From Owenia fusiformis (lineage: Eukaryota; Annelida; Polychaeta; Sabellida; Oweniidae), in contig CAIIXF020000006.1 in the NCBI GenBank assembly GCA_903813345.2, positions 13,086,348 through 13,150,347 on the forward strand: a DNA stretch of 64,000 bases, read 5' to 3'. Below the pieces are notes generated by a model. That model searched no databases and had not been told where the DNA came from. It was given only the letters and a program-made list of their open reading frames with translations. Below are positions 51,401-62,447 of this stretch, piece after piece. Position numbers and translations under genes: made by a program. Position 1 is the stretch's first letter. Each line of letters begins with the position of its first letter.

Positions 51401-54400
51401 ATGTATAGTTAACAATTTTGGTCCCAGAGAAAGTATCTAGTATAAGAAAAAGAACCTGCTGGAGTAGTATGATGTATTTTTGTATATGACTTCATATTTT
51501 GATATTACAACTTTTCCTTTTAAAATTATAGATTTTGGCCCCCAAAGAGTATGTCGCAAGAGTAATTAGAGAATAAATCTGTAACATCGTTTTGTTGTAT
51601 TCACTAGATAAAAGGGATGTGTTTACAATGACATGTTTTTATGTACTTGACTCCTGGTCTATGCCATTTAGCATTCTTAATCCATTTGGGTATTCTATAA
51701 ATCAATAAAAAATGTTGTTTTATTGTTGATTAAATGTAGTTTGCCAGCAGTGCTCTTAAATTCAGATCTCCTCTCTTGACTCTAAATATCATGTCTGTAT
51801 TTCCCACAGGTAGCATATTGGAAGGAAGAGCACTCGTCCAGAAAGCGAGGGGACGTAGGTGCGATAGGTTCGATCCCCACTAGGGTGGACTGACTATTTT
51901 CATCAGCGTTTACCCTTAGTGCAGAATTTCATTCTGTGTTCATAATCATATTTGGAGGAAAAGTGGATGTGGCAGATAAAAAGACATATAATCTGATGCA
52001 CAGTATCCTACATCATCATGTAGTCTTGCTTCAAGCTCTGAACCCCCCCCCCCCCCCCCCCCCCCCCCCGGCCCTATATACCTCATGTACAAGAGGATAT
52101 GGATATAGGATCGGTTTCCAGAGATTGAATACGAGACTTTTTATGCTGATATGTAAAGGAATCAGGAAGTTCTTTTTTCCAAGATAAATTGTGTTTTATA
52201 CCCTAACCACTTGTACTCAGTTCTGCAAATATTCATAGACATATAAATCAAAGAGAATCGCTAGACAGAACTGCATATTGAACTTACTGCAAAATCAAAG
52301 TGTTCTTCAGACAATATTTCTGAGCGAGTTTCTATTTGCTCTAATCTAATTTTATTAAGATTAAAAAAATAGGATTCTAAGTATTCAATATTGTGAGAAA
52401 TCACCACCTCCTAGCATCGTTACCTTACTAGTTTGAAATCAGTAAGGTGTGATGAATATCAGGAATGTGAATTGAGAAATATACAGGGAAACAACAAAAT
52501 GATTTCTTACCTCATTGTACACCCCAAAATGCAATCTGATTTTGACTAGTCCGGTAGCAAATTTTGGTGTCAAAAGATTTCGGTGAAATAAATAAATAAA
52601 TAATTAAAATAAAAAATAAAAACAATCCCTCAAAACCAGTCACACTTTTCAGTCATTGATTGATCAGTAAAGGCAAGTAACCCCTTGTTTAAGAACCCCC
52701 ACCTCCTCTCAACAACATACTTCACCGGTTATTTCTACACATTCATGATATTCTGAGCTACTTGAATGATAGATATTGATTGAGATTACTCAATTGGGTT
52801 ACATTTAAGGTCAAGAGTTCCAGAAGGCAATATCTAAGCCTCAAAATTCAGGTTGCCATGGCTACCGCATCCTCTGATGCCAATTGTAAGTGATGTTGTA
52901 CACATTCACTTTACAAGGCTTATCCTGGGCTTCAAATATTCGTCTGCTCGTACTTAGTCCATGCATTTCTCCGTAAAATTTGAATGAAATTTTGAATTTT
53001 CTTTCATTTCTATATAATCTAGAACATGCTCTTCATACCCATCTACTTTATTTCTTGCTCATTGCACTCTTCTATGCTTGATTTTGTATTTGAAAACTCA
53101 ACCATTGTAGAATTCATATTGCATGGTTGAATTCCTGAGAGGATTACCTTTAAATAAGAACTGGCAAGCTGTTAACATGGGGCTTTGAAATAATATGTCT
53201 TCAATCTTGTCCATGTTTAGAATAGATGGACTAAGTGATTTTTCAACAGGTTCAAAAAGGTACATTGCATTACGTTAAACAGAAGTAGAAATCCAGGGGT
53301 CTATGGACCCCTACAATTTTACTCTAAATATAATTCAAATGTGATTGTTAAGGGGGAGGGGGTAGCATGAGGACTTCAAAAAGGACTTACAGAAAAACAA
53401 CTGATGCCAACATTTGGTGGCAACAGGTTGAATGACTCAAGCAATAATTGCTAAATCTGTAACATTTATGTGAGAGATATCTACAGTATAAGAGGTTATA
53501 TTATTTGATCTTGAGTTTGTTTGTCCTCCTGGACTAAGATCACAATTCAAACTTGAGATTGTGTGATGTTATTACTGCATCAGCCGATGGCTACTTATAA
53601 ATGTCAAGATTTTTCATCAGAACTTCTGATTTGTTCTTGTAGCCCTACTGATTTATTTCATGAAAATGACATTTCCTTATATTAAGAAATATAATCAATG
53701 AAGAATTGATATTTCGAAATACTGTATTGATATTTTCTCCAGTTAATAAGATATATTAAACCACTGAATAAAATCCAAATCTCTTATCCCAAGTTCCCTC
53801 ACAAGAGGCAACATTTTGAAAATACATGATTTTTAAATGAGAATTTATTAAAATTACATGAAAGCAAAATTATACGTATCACATAATCTGTAGATATTTT
53901 AGTCATATAAGTAACCTGACTATGTCTGATACTCAATCTTCAGTCACATGCTAACACAGTAGCTTTCAAGTTCAAGGGTATCACATGTTGAGTTAGAATG
54001 ACATTTCTGAATTCAGGAGATTGTGCCAATGCAGATTTGGATGCATACTGATGATGACATATACATGTTTAATTCAAAAGTAAAAACAATTGTCTGCAAC
54101 ATATTGAAATTAAATGTATATAGATCCATTAGTGAATCTGCTAGTAATATATCTAATGAATTTTCAAAATTGAAGTAAAACCTGTAGAAGTTCTATATTG
54201 AGTAAAATATTAATTAATTATGTGTCTGTTTTAGTCAATCTGAGCTGATTCTACCTTTTCTCTTATTTTACATTTTATGTTTCCTAAAGATTATTTTCAT
54301 GTTCATAAATATGTTCTATATCTATCATTTTTACATTGTGACCTATTTTAACTTATATTGTAACTACTTCAACAGGGCCAATAATGCTTCGGCGTAGGCC

Positions 54401-57400
54401 CTGTATCTGTTTGTATGATGTATTATGAAATAAAGGAAATATAAAAATTTAAAAAAAAAAAAAAATGTTTCCTAATCTAGCTCTGTTAAAGCTTGTAATG
54501 TTTTAGGTGCATTCATGCGCCTCTGGGCCTTTATATATATATCTGAGATTTGTCATGGCACCAGAGGCGCATCACCAAGCATTAAAAACCCTAGGCAAGT
54601 TGAGATTCTGAAAAACAACGGATCGGTTGTTTTTGCTTTTTCTCGGAGCTCCTTACCTTAATCTTTAAATTTTTCGGACCACTATGTAGCGACGTTGTTT
54701 GTCTTCAAATTGACCCTAGTTGTAATCATGTTTCTCGTGGAAATTATATCAAGAAGTGTCTTTGTATTTTTCAGGTTAGAGAAATTCGAACGAATTCTCA
54801 AAATTGAGTTGACCTACATAATTTATGCGCATGCGTGATGTCACAAGTCACGTGACTAAATGAATCTGCATATGGTCTAAACAATTAAGAGTCACTATCT
54901 CTGTTTGGTATTCCTTATTAAAACTAGAAACTATAATAAAACGAATAAAAGTCACTGTCTATAATGAGAATTCCTTAATTAAACTTCAACATGTGTGATT
55001 CACTCCCGGGGATTCACTGTTGAATATTGCTTATTATGCAGTCTGATTGATATGAACTTTATGTAGTAAAATAGATGGCATCGTATACATTAGGGAATTA
55101 CCTATCTCTTCTCGCGAAGTCTCGTGCCGCCATAGAAAATTTTGAAATAATTTAAAAAGTGATGATTTTCCTATAGTATCAGCGCAATTACATCGTGCAT
55201 AACAACTTATGTATGGTAAGTTTAACAATTTATCATATAACATTACATTGGGACAAATATATTAAAAAAACAAATGGGAATCAAAAGAAATCAACTCCAA
55301 AGTAGCGCTGGGTTCAAAAAAATTTATTTTTCTGAAGTTTGAGGATTTTAATACAGGTGCATCCACGGCTCTAGTGACCCTATCAAAACTCCAATAGTCA
55401 AATAAGTCACTAGAGCCGTGGATCCACGTCTAGTAATGTTTATAATGGTTAAATGTGCTTGCAATTAACTCAAGTATTTTGTGCTGAAAAGTAATCCGGA
55501 AATCACTGGAAAATTAGCGCCTCAGTATGAATTAAACACAACACAGGAGTAAGCAGGTGTTGAATGGAAGCTGGAGATGAAAATATAGAAATGGGATGCT
55601 CTTCCCCAGGTTGTCATGACGATATATCAAAAATATGATATTCTCAAAACAGATTCTTTTACATGGAAACTATGAGATTGCCATATTTACTTTTTCAGTA
55701 TTTTAGGGCAGTTTGAGGCACAGAACTAAAAATTTGGTGAATTAGAGAAAATCGGTTGTATAACACAATGAAGGGGTTCCCTTAATTTGAGATATTTCTT
55801 GGGTAACTATGAGATTGCCTGAATTTTTAGACAGTCTAAGGCACAGAACTAAAATTTTGGTGAATTAGAGAAAATGGTGTTATAAAAGAATGGAAGGGTA
55901 ACCTCAATTTGATATATTTCTTGGGGCTATATTTAAACTGTAAATTCTCAAAGCTTGTGGTTCAATAAGTCATCATACTTCCATTCCTTGGATATCTGTA
56001 AGCCAAGATGCCCTCCTTATCTTTTCAATGTCAGCAAATCCCATGTAAAGGTAAATGGCCTCTGCTGGGGGGTGAATCCATTACCATACTACTACTAGTG
56101 TTGCTTTACACAACATGTGTCACCCCCATAGGTGTGTGCCTTGTAAGGAATCACATTATGGGTGATAAAGTGAAATAGCTTATACTTGAAAATTAACAGG
56201 GGTCTAGTGAAAAAACGTATATGTGTTTGTACTCTTATCTATGAATGTTACAATCAGTTTGGAAAGCAACTTCAACTTAGTTCCAGGCAAGGTGTGTCTG
56301 ATTCCAGCCAATCAGAACATTCTATTTCTCATAACTGCATTCAGTTATATAACCAATTACGCATTGTATGGTTGACAAGGTGATAAATGGACCCACGGAT
56401 TGAAATTGATGCTTTGCCAACTTGACCCTTGCAAAAAGTTTCATTGAAAATGTGTTCTTTTAGTGATTTTGTATCTTTTATGTGATTTTGTAGAAAATAT
56501 TTTGCAATATATGAAAAGAATTTAAGCCCTCGACTCAGTGCATTATTTGCTGAATCATCATTCCATTGAAGGTATTGTTTCCAAATCTTTGCATGGCTGT
56601 GCAGTGGGAATGCAAAGTTTAGGAAACAACGTCTAAGTGGAATGAAGCAGCCACAATGCATTGAGGCTGCTTATAAATAGGTATATTAAATTATATTTAA
56701 TTGCAATAAATAACGAATCACCGTGTGAGCCTACCAAATCCTGGAATTTTGACAGTTGAGAGTACTTTTTTGTATCAAGATTAATTTCAGAAGGACCATG
56801 TCATTTGCATTGTGATTCTAATAATTTGAATTACAGTTCAATGATATCCATACCCTTTCTAATAGTTAGCTTATGTAATAAACTAGGCACTAACATTCAG
56901 AGTATAATATCACCATAGTTTAGAAATGAAAATGTTGAAGTGTGTGGAATATCCCAATAACTGTTGTTTCTTTATATATCTTAGCTGGAGCTGTTCACAT
57001 TCTTTTAATTTAACTGTATGAATTAAATGAATGTATGAATTGTGGCCACCATAAGGACAGGTACTTATGCTTATTAATGATGATTTTGACTTTTGATTGA
57101 TATTCTGGTTAGCCTTGAAACTATACAGAACAGATAAAAGCCAGAGTAACATTCTTAAACTAACTTTCACATGGACAAAACATTTAAACATTTGTTTATG
57201 CCTTGTTTTCAAGTAACAAGAGATACTCTCGTAAAGTTACACTTAAGTGTCAAATATTAACACATGTACAATACAAAGATAGAATCTACAAGTGAATACC
57301 TTGTGTTTACTGTTGGCGGCAAACTCTATTTCACAATGTAAAATCATATGAGGGATCGATCATTTTGTTCTCTTCAAGGCAAATGTTGAAAACCTGTTAG

Positions 57401-60400
57401 TAGTTTGTCATAATGCAACAACATGTTGAAACATGGAACAGATATTCTCCCAGGGCTTAGAAACATTTACAAATGTTAGAGGCATTCTATAATAAGATGC
57501 AACAAGACATTCTTTTCTAGTTGGAGAATATAAGAGGGTATTCTATTGTCGAATATAATGAGGCATTCCATTCTCATCTATGGGGCATTTTTTCCAAGAA
57601 CACAACATGTCACGAGGATATGTTTAATAGGCTTGTGTTTTCTATATATACTATATGCTAGTACTATCTATATATTTTGTATACTAGTATTACATTTCTT
57701 AATTCAACACTGAAATTCTAAGACTTTCATTTAAAGTAGAACTGTTGAATGACCTGTGATTGATTTGTAACCAAAATCTTCAATCATTAGTTCAGATTTT
57801 ATTCAACACACTTTTTGAGTTACATGAACTTATCTTTTAAATGTAACTTCATGTAGTTATTTTAAGGCTTGATATATTTTCTCAATCTCATTAATATACA
57901 TTAATCATCATTAGATTACAAGCTAATCATAAATATAAAATTATAAAACATGCAGATATAAAGCAAAGGATATAGATATTTGTTTGCAATATGTAGTTTG
58001 TAAAATATAAAACATCAAGAATTTTTAGAAACGAGCCTATATGTTTTAACACAGCATAATTGTATGATATATGAGTATAGTATACTATAAGTACATGTAT
58101 GTACGGAATCTCAAGCATTTTGTATGCATGGTATAATATAAGACACCTGTTGTATATTATTTAAGAACATGTAATTTTGGAGAATGTAACTTATTTGGAG
58201 GCCTGTTACTAGTCAAGCGTGTGTTCTGATATTAAGGGACCTGTTATTTTGTATGATTATGAATGGACTTGTTATTTTTTGCTTGATTATTAATGGATCT
58301 GTTATTTTGTGTTATTGCAGGCAATGGCCAGAGCTGCGGGCGAACCATCCAGAGATTCCCTGAGAAAGATTGGGATGACTGTCCCTATACACAAGGCATT
58401 GAACTGGTAGGTCTTTTTTAGCTATTTTTTAGCTATTTTTTATGCTATTTTTTATGCTATTTCTATTAAAAATATCGATGAATAGCCAAATTTAGATATT
58501 TCAAGATTATCCAGAGTGTTATGTTTCGGTGGTTGGTTCATGGTGTTTGGCATTAGACAGTTGGTGTTTGGTGTGTGTAACAAATGGCAGGTGGTGACAT
58601 TTTGTTTCTTTTTTATTCTATTATCTTCTCTATTGTTTCATTTTAAAACATGAGCTTTGACCCCATTAGACTTGAATATGTTTCTTATTTTTACAGATTA
58701 GTTTAATTAGATCTCACCATTCAACAAATAACTTTAACCTTATGGTTCATATATCTCAAAAATACTGTTTAGAATATCATTAAAATGCTCATTGTTTTGG
58801 AAAGCAAATATCTTATTGTATTGGAAACTTTCAAATATTTTTGATTAATTTGTAGAATAAAAGTAAACACTCTGTCTAAATTATATTTCAGTTTTGCCAG
58901 CCAACAGGATGGGATCTTTCCTCCAAGCGCCAAGAGCCAACATTTTTCGTATCAGTGTTGACGGACATTGATGCAGATCGTCACTATCTGAGTTGTTTGA
59001 CTTTCCACGAGGGGGTTCCACTGACTGCCGTCCCCAAACCAGATGAGTCTGATGAAGTCCCAGAGAATAATCACAATAACCATATCGTGCAGCCCTCTAT
59101 GATGTTCGCTCCAAAGTCTCTTGTTCTCATATCATCCCATGACTCATTTGAGACTTTAAGGGTAATTTTGTTTGGATTTATTTTCACGGAGGAGTTGTAA
59201 TGGAATGAATTAAACTGCAGTAGTATTTCAAATTCTTCAGAGTTGAGAATTAGACGTTGGTAATATATGTTTTCTTTGGGAGCATTTTTCTTTTTCCATA
59301 CATTGAACATTAATAAAGGTTTGTGAAAAAAATTGAAATATTTTTCAAATTGTGATTGCTGCAAGTAGAACCCTTAAGCAAAGTTATACAAAAAGAAGAG
59401 AGTTTAAAATGTTATAATATACTTTCAGCAAGTATTGCCAAAATGGATTAAAATATTCAACTTTTTGGGAGAACAAGTTTCTGTGAATTCTCGTGATTTT
59501 CATAATTCTGAAGAATTTCAAAGCTTAAAAAGCTAATGTCAGTCACCAATATTTGTAATTTCCTTTTCAGAATTGTCTAGGTCTGATCTACACAGTTTAT
59601 ATTGAAAACATCCCGAATGTCCAAATAGAAACACTTATTGGAAACATACTCAGTTCAGTACAGGTGCCGCCACCTGGTAAGTATAACATTATTTATGTCA
59701 CGTAAAAAGTAAAATTATTTCAACTTTGTTCTCATTTCAAATTCAGTCAAAGTTAGTGTATTGAATACAGAACAATTGTTAGACAATTAAAGTAAAAGTC
59801 TATCAGCTGATCATGTTGTTACCCTTTGTTCTTTCTTAATAACACATAACATATGCTTATGGGGTCACACATTGCATTCCAGGGGGTCCACAAGTTCGGT
59901 TCTCAATAGGAGCAGGGGACAGGCAGGCTCTGCAACCTCCACTCTCTCATACAATTCCTACTACTAATGAAACTGTAGCCACACTCTTTCAACAATTATG
60001 TAAGTACCATAGTCCTTGTAAGAGGAAGGAAAAGAAATGCATGATATCATTGGCTCATTGCATGTCTCAATAACACAGAAGCCATGCTATTATATGTTAT
60101 GAGTACCATTCATATTGTAACACGTAAAGTAGCTTTGGAAAGGACATTAATTAATGTGGAAATTAATGTGTGTACCTTTGTCTAAATGTGCCACATATTG
60201 TCATATGGAAGTAGCTTTGGAAAGGAATGAAACTACATTATGTTCAACAGTATGTGTATCTTACATAGTGTTTGAAGCTAAGCTTGTCATATAAAGAGCT
60301 TTGAAGAATTTCAGGAAAAGCCAAGGAGTGAAGAAATACAACAATTCAAATGAATCCTATCAGTTTGCTTAATATAGTCTTTCATCAGATCTACCTTACT

Positions 60401-62447
60401 ATCAATTCCCCGTAGAAGGTTTATACACATCATAGTCTATCAAACATCAAATAATAAACCGCATTCTTATTTTCAGCAATCAACACCATCATCCAGTTGT
60501 TCTGTGCAGCACTATCAGACCACAAGATTCTGTTCCTGTCCAACAGCTACAATAGACTCACTTCAGCTTGCCAGGCTCTCACAGCTCTCCTATATCCCTT
60601 CAAATATACGTAAGTCATCTAATACATTTGATTGACATGTCTGTGGGAAACATACTTAATTGTGTTGAAATGTAAGAAAAATGAAGCTATTTATTCACAT
60701 TTTTGAGAGAAATATGAGGAAATATAAGCCTTTTGGCAACTACAGAAATATTTTTGTTAATTGGTGGCCTTCAAGTTGCTTTGTATATCCATATGATGTT
60801 ATATACTATACTACATTATAATGTTCTCATTTCTTCAGTTATGTGTACATCCCAGTCTTACCCGCCCACCTCATTGAAGTACTGAACACACCAACCCCAT
60901 TCATTGCTGGAGTCCATGGATCTCTGAAGCTGGAAGTACAAGATCTGCTAGATGTGATAATATGTGACCTAGATGGTGGTAGCGTAATGATACCAGAGTG
61001 TGTGCAGTTGTCTATTATACCAGAACCTGCACATACTAGAGTCACTGATGCTCTTAAAAAGGTATGCCTTAAATTGAAAACTCATAAATTGAAAAGTGAT
61101 ATTCTTGAATTAGGGTGATCTACTTGTCTCACATTCTGCAAATTGATGATGAACATCTGAGATAATATACATGTAATATCCAATATTTGAAGATTTGTCA
61201 TTGTAAGCAATTTATCTTTATATTGGTTGTTCATATTAGTACACTTATGTTGTATTCTTTTTTACAGTTGCTACACCCCGATCTCTCATGGGCAGACAAG
61301 GCCTTTCCTCCCTCCCCCTCATCAATGAAGACAACAGCACGAGATATGTTAGATAAAGAAATTAGGGCTGTGTTTTTACGACTTTTTGCTGAAATCCTGA
61401 TTGGCTATCGGTCGTGTCTTACTCTCATACGAATTCACCCTGAACCCTTCATCACTTTCCACAAGGTAAGCAAATGAAAAATTGTAAAATATTTCAACGT
61501 AGTCTAGTGCAACACAGTCTGGATAATTTCCCAAGGGTGTCATATAAATCAAAAAAATGAAATCTCAGTTTTATGTGAGCTACATTAAAATATATAAAGA
61601 GGAACAATCCAAAATTAGAATTATTGATCTGTGAACTGTGTAGAAAAATATGAGGATGAATTGTTGTATGAAAATAGAAAAATTAAAATAAAAAGTGTTC
61701 AAATATATTAGACATCTGATGAAAACAAAGATGAAAAAAATAAGAGCCAATATTTTTTAAAATTTCAGGCCAACTTCCTTGGTCATAGAGGTCTTGTGGA
61801 AGATGATTTCATGACCAAGATGCTTGACAGCATGTGCTTCAGTGCATTTGTCTCGGAGAGGGGACCCCCATATAGAATCTGTGATATTTACGATGAGGTG
61901 GGCTTTCTTATTTATTATTCCTCACACTATGTAATGTTTGTTGCCAGAAATTGCACCATTTCTATTTAAAGACTGGATAATTTGAGTTTGGTCAAATGTT
62001 TTTAAGAATATTGAAAACATTTGAGGTTATCATGACCTGTTTAGAAAATATACAGTAATGATTTTAAAATTATGAACATTCATCTGAATTATAGAAATAC
62101 AATGTACAAGAAAGTACTATTTATAGATTTTTCATCAATTTTTTCCCTGAAATTATTGATATTTTCCTATGCTTATGATAGACATTTTAATTGTAATTCA
62201 ATCATTTAGAAAAATAAATGTCTATAATAAGTTCAATAATTCTTTTTACTTTGAAAAATGTAACCACAATTTTCTTGATTTTGATATTTATTTTCACTGA
62301 AACAGTGAAAATGAATGAATGAAAAATTGATTTTATATTCGTGTTCAGGTGTTTGCCAGTATGCAGACTGTGATAAATGAGGAGAGGTTGTCCAATGAAG
62401 CAATGATGAACCATATAAAACAGATAGCCCAACAGCTTTACATCAAT
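27407..62447 (+). CDS. Sbf: SBF1/SBF2 (MTMR5/MTMR13) orthologue, 5' part: DENN module
   Basis: Ten exons (27407-27461, 58321-58406, 58892-59161, 59571-59676, 59883-59999, 60477-60609, 60839-61061, 61268-61465, 61769-61897, 62349-62447) join in frame to 472 codons. The product begins [18 protein letters not shown] and continues [90 protein letters not shown] and GLVEDDF...SERGPPYR. These are diagnostic of SBF1/SBF2: uDENN about 1-150, cDENN about 180-330, dDENN about 345-470. Vertebrate proteins are about 1850 residues, with GRAM, inactive myotubularin phosphatase and PH domains that would lie beyond this window. Family role: guanine exchange for Rab GTPases (Rab28, Rab21) and partner of active myotubularins. 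SBF1 versus SBF2 cannot be assigned; many invertebrates have one copy. Confidence 0.96.
27742..28530. mobile_element. 789-bp DNA element with hairpin ends and 10-bp target duplication
   Basis: The ends TAGTATGTATCC and GGATACAGTCTA are imperfect inverted repeats. The 10-base direct repeats ggtcctcggt (27732-27741 and 28531-28540) are identical. Just inside each end is a self-complementary hairpin (27755-27781 and about 28496-28515). A 9-11 bp duplication suggests a Mutator-like non-autonomous element; the TAG ends would also suit other superfamilies. No transposase seen. Confidence 0.75.
28795..29035. repeat. Degenerate tandem repeat, about 32 bp
   Basis: Repeats of 'ataccaaatgtctaaatata' followed by 'agaccaatacc', clearest 28795-28890 and resuming at 28976-29035 after an interruption. 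Confidence 0.75.
29226..29715. mobile_element. MITE with gtcatgg-cgtag ends, carrying a nested element
   Basis: gtcatgggcgtag (29226-29238) and ctacgtccatgac (29703-29715) are inverted copies with one mismatch. The interior is split by the 'tggcggatcc' element at 29329-29600. Confidence 0.65.
29329..29600. mobile_element. Nested 'tggcggatcc' element
   Basis: tggcggatccgg and cctggatccgcca are inverted ends. The interior contains runs of G and C and repeated 'ttgggcc' words. cagtgg occurs on both sides and may be the target duplication. Same family as 43711-43893 and probably 41927-42102. Confidence 0.65.
36384..37110. mobile_element. TTAA-flanked MITE, 727 bp
   Basis: TTAA at 36380-36383 and 37111-37114 flanks ends beginning ggtgactgttaacttaatc and ending gattaagttataagttacc, which are imperfect inverted copies. 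It has the same TTAA flanking as the two elements upstream of Sbf, but different ends. Confidence 0.7.
37796..38023. mobile_element. 228-bp MITE with cagggctc ends
   Basis: cagggctctcgccagg and cctggtgagagccctg are inverted with one mismatch. 'gcaccacaccctaaatattt' next to the right end is repeated in inverted orientation in the truncated copy at 38437. ggtta lies on both sides. Confidence 0.75.
38437..38560. mobile_element. Truncated inverted copy of the cagggctc MITE
   Basis: cagggctcccaccagg then aaatatttagggtgtggtg corresponds to the reverse complement of the right end of the 37796-38023 element. The other end is missing. Confidence 0.65.
41927..42102. mobile_element. Element with ggggcggatc end, 'tggcggatcc' family
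   Basis: Left gggcggatctcgg and right ccccatccgc are loosely inverted, with the same 'aatttt...ggcccaa' interior as 43711-43893. Confidence 0.45.
42585..42632. repeat. Dispersed repeat, inverted partner of 24751-24798
   Basis: ccctttgcattcgttt then aacttcgcttctcaaaagag; see the partner entry. 'ttataactagact' occurs on both sides (about 42508 and 42641) and may mark element ends. Confidence 0.55.
43711..43893. mobile_element. 'tggcggatcc' family element
   Basis: tggcggatccagg (43711-43723) and cctggatctgcca (43881-43893) are inverted copies with one mismatch. Confidence 0.65.
45968..46803. mobile_element. Element with atcgcactttga ends and internal repeats of about 145 bp
   Basis: atcgcactttga near 45968 and tcaaagtgcgat near 46792-46803 are inverted ends. 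Three internal units beginning 'aatcttgtcatcaaa' (about 46056, 46201 and 46655) share 'ttacagatgcaagagcagac' and 'gatctgattaggtt'. The left part is GC-rich with gcgggcg repeats. No protein is evident. Confidence 0.75.
51811..51955 (+). repeat. Probable tRNA-derived SINE
   Basis: tagcatattgga resembles an A box, and GGTTCGATCCC at 51867-51877 matches the B-box consensus at about the right spacing. The segment does not fold into a clean tRNA with a matching acceptor stem, so I call it a SINE head with an unrelated tail and not a tRNA gene. Confidence 0.55.
52043..52069. repeat. Homopolymer of 27 cytosines
   Basis: Uninterrupted poly-C followed by ggcccta. Shorter C or G runs occur at 29562-29580, 38238-38252 and 42069-42094. 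Confidence 0.95.
54225..54465 (+). mobile_element. 3' end of a retroposon with poly(A) tail
   Basis: A cagggcc...ggccctg stem-loop (54373-54403), AATAAA at 54429-54434 and an A15 tract at 54451-54465 form a typical LINE or processed-transcript 3' end. No coding sequence is left. Its 5' limit is uncertain. Confidence 0.6.
55361..55423. repeat. Perfect 18-base inverted repeat, 27-base loop
   Basis: atccacggctctagtgac (55361-55378) and gtcactagagccgtggat (55406-55423) are exact inverted copies. Confidence 0.85.
58235..58320 (+). repeat. Sbf: Tandem repeat of about 30 bp in the acceptor region of Sbf exon 2
   Basis: Three units with ggacctgttattttgtatg, ggacttgttattttttgc and ggatctgttattttgtg; the last runs directly into the real acceptor ttattgcag. 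A T-rich splice-acceptor context has therefore been tandemly copied. Confidence 0.7.
58321..58406 (+). CDS. Sbf: Sbf exon 2: uDENN
   Basis: Phase 1 to 0. Encodes [20 protein letters not shown] then [20 protein letters not shown] is a family signature. Confidence 0.95.
58892..59161 (+). CDS. Sbf: Sbf exon 3: uDENN
   Basis: 90 codons, [20 protein letters not shown] to [24 protein letters not shown] and [10 protein letters not shown] are conserved. The acidic, variable loop between them ([14 protein letters not shown]) differs between species. Confidence 0.96.
59571..59676 (+). CDS. Sbf: Sbf exon 4
   Basis: [20 protein letters not shown] then [16 protein letters not shown], phase 0 to 1. LGLIYTVY ends the uDENN region. 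Confidence 0.95.
59883..59999 (+). CDS. Sbf: Sbf exon 5
   Basis: [20 protein letters not shown] then [18 protein letters not shown], phase 1 to 1. GAGDRQ and LFQQL are conserved at the start of cDENN. Confidence 0.95.
60477..60609 (+). CDS. Sbf: Sbf exon 6: cDENN
   Basis: [20 protein letters not shown] then [20 protein letters not shown], phase 1 to 2. Confidence 0.95.
60839..61061 (+). CDS. Sbf: Sbf exon 7: cDENN
   Basis: [20 protein letters not shown] then [20 protein letters not shown] and [16 protein letters not shown]. This is the best conserved stretch of the DENN fold. Phase 2 to 0. Confidence 0.97.
61268..61465 (+). CDS. Sbf: Sbf exon 8: dDENN
   Basis: 66 codons, phase 0. [55 protein letters not shown]. 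Confidence 0.97.
61769..61897 (+). CDS. Sbf: Sbf exon 9: dDENN
   Basis: 43 codons, phase 0. [36 protein letters not shown]. Confidence 0.97.
62349..62447 (+). CDS. Sbf: Sbf exon 10: end of DENN module
   Basis: 33 codons from acceptor gtgttcag: [17 protein letters not shown] then [16 protein letters not shown], donor GTAAGT at 62448. The second half aligns with VKMIKHVRELAEQLFKN of vertebrate SBF2. The last 48 bases are the founder of the downstream array, so other copies of the donor could compete with this one. Confidence 0.92.

Larger units (their letters stand above)
27462..58320 (+). other. Sbf: Sbf intron 1, 30,859 bp
   Basis: Bounded by GTAAGT and ttattgcag, phase 1. No nested gene with splice or homology support was found on either strand. 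It is populated by the elements listed separately (27742-28530, 29226-29715, 36384-37110, 37796-38023, 45968-46803, 51811-51955, 54225-54465 and others). Between them lies unremarkable AT-rich sequence, for example 29716-36379, 38600-41900 and 46810-51800. Confidence 0.9.

Noticed and set aside
51811-51890. Functional tRNA gene
   Set aside because: B box is good, but the acceptor and anticodon stems do not pair convincingly.
56341-56661. 106-codon minus-strand open frame in Sbf intron 1
   Set aside because: Same reasons: no domain, no flanking exons.
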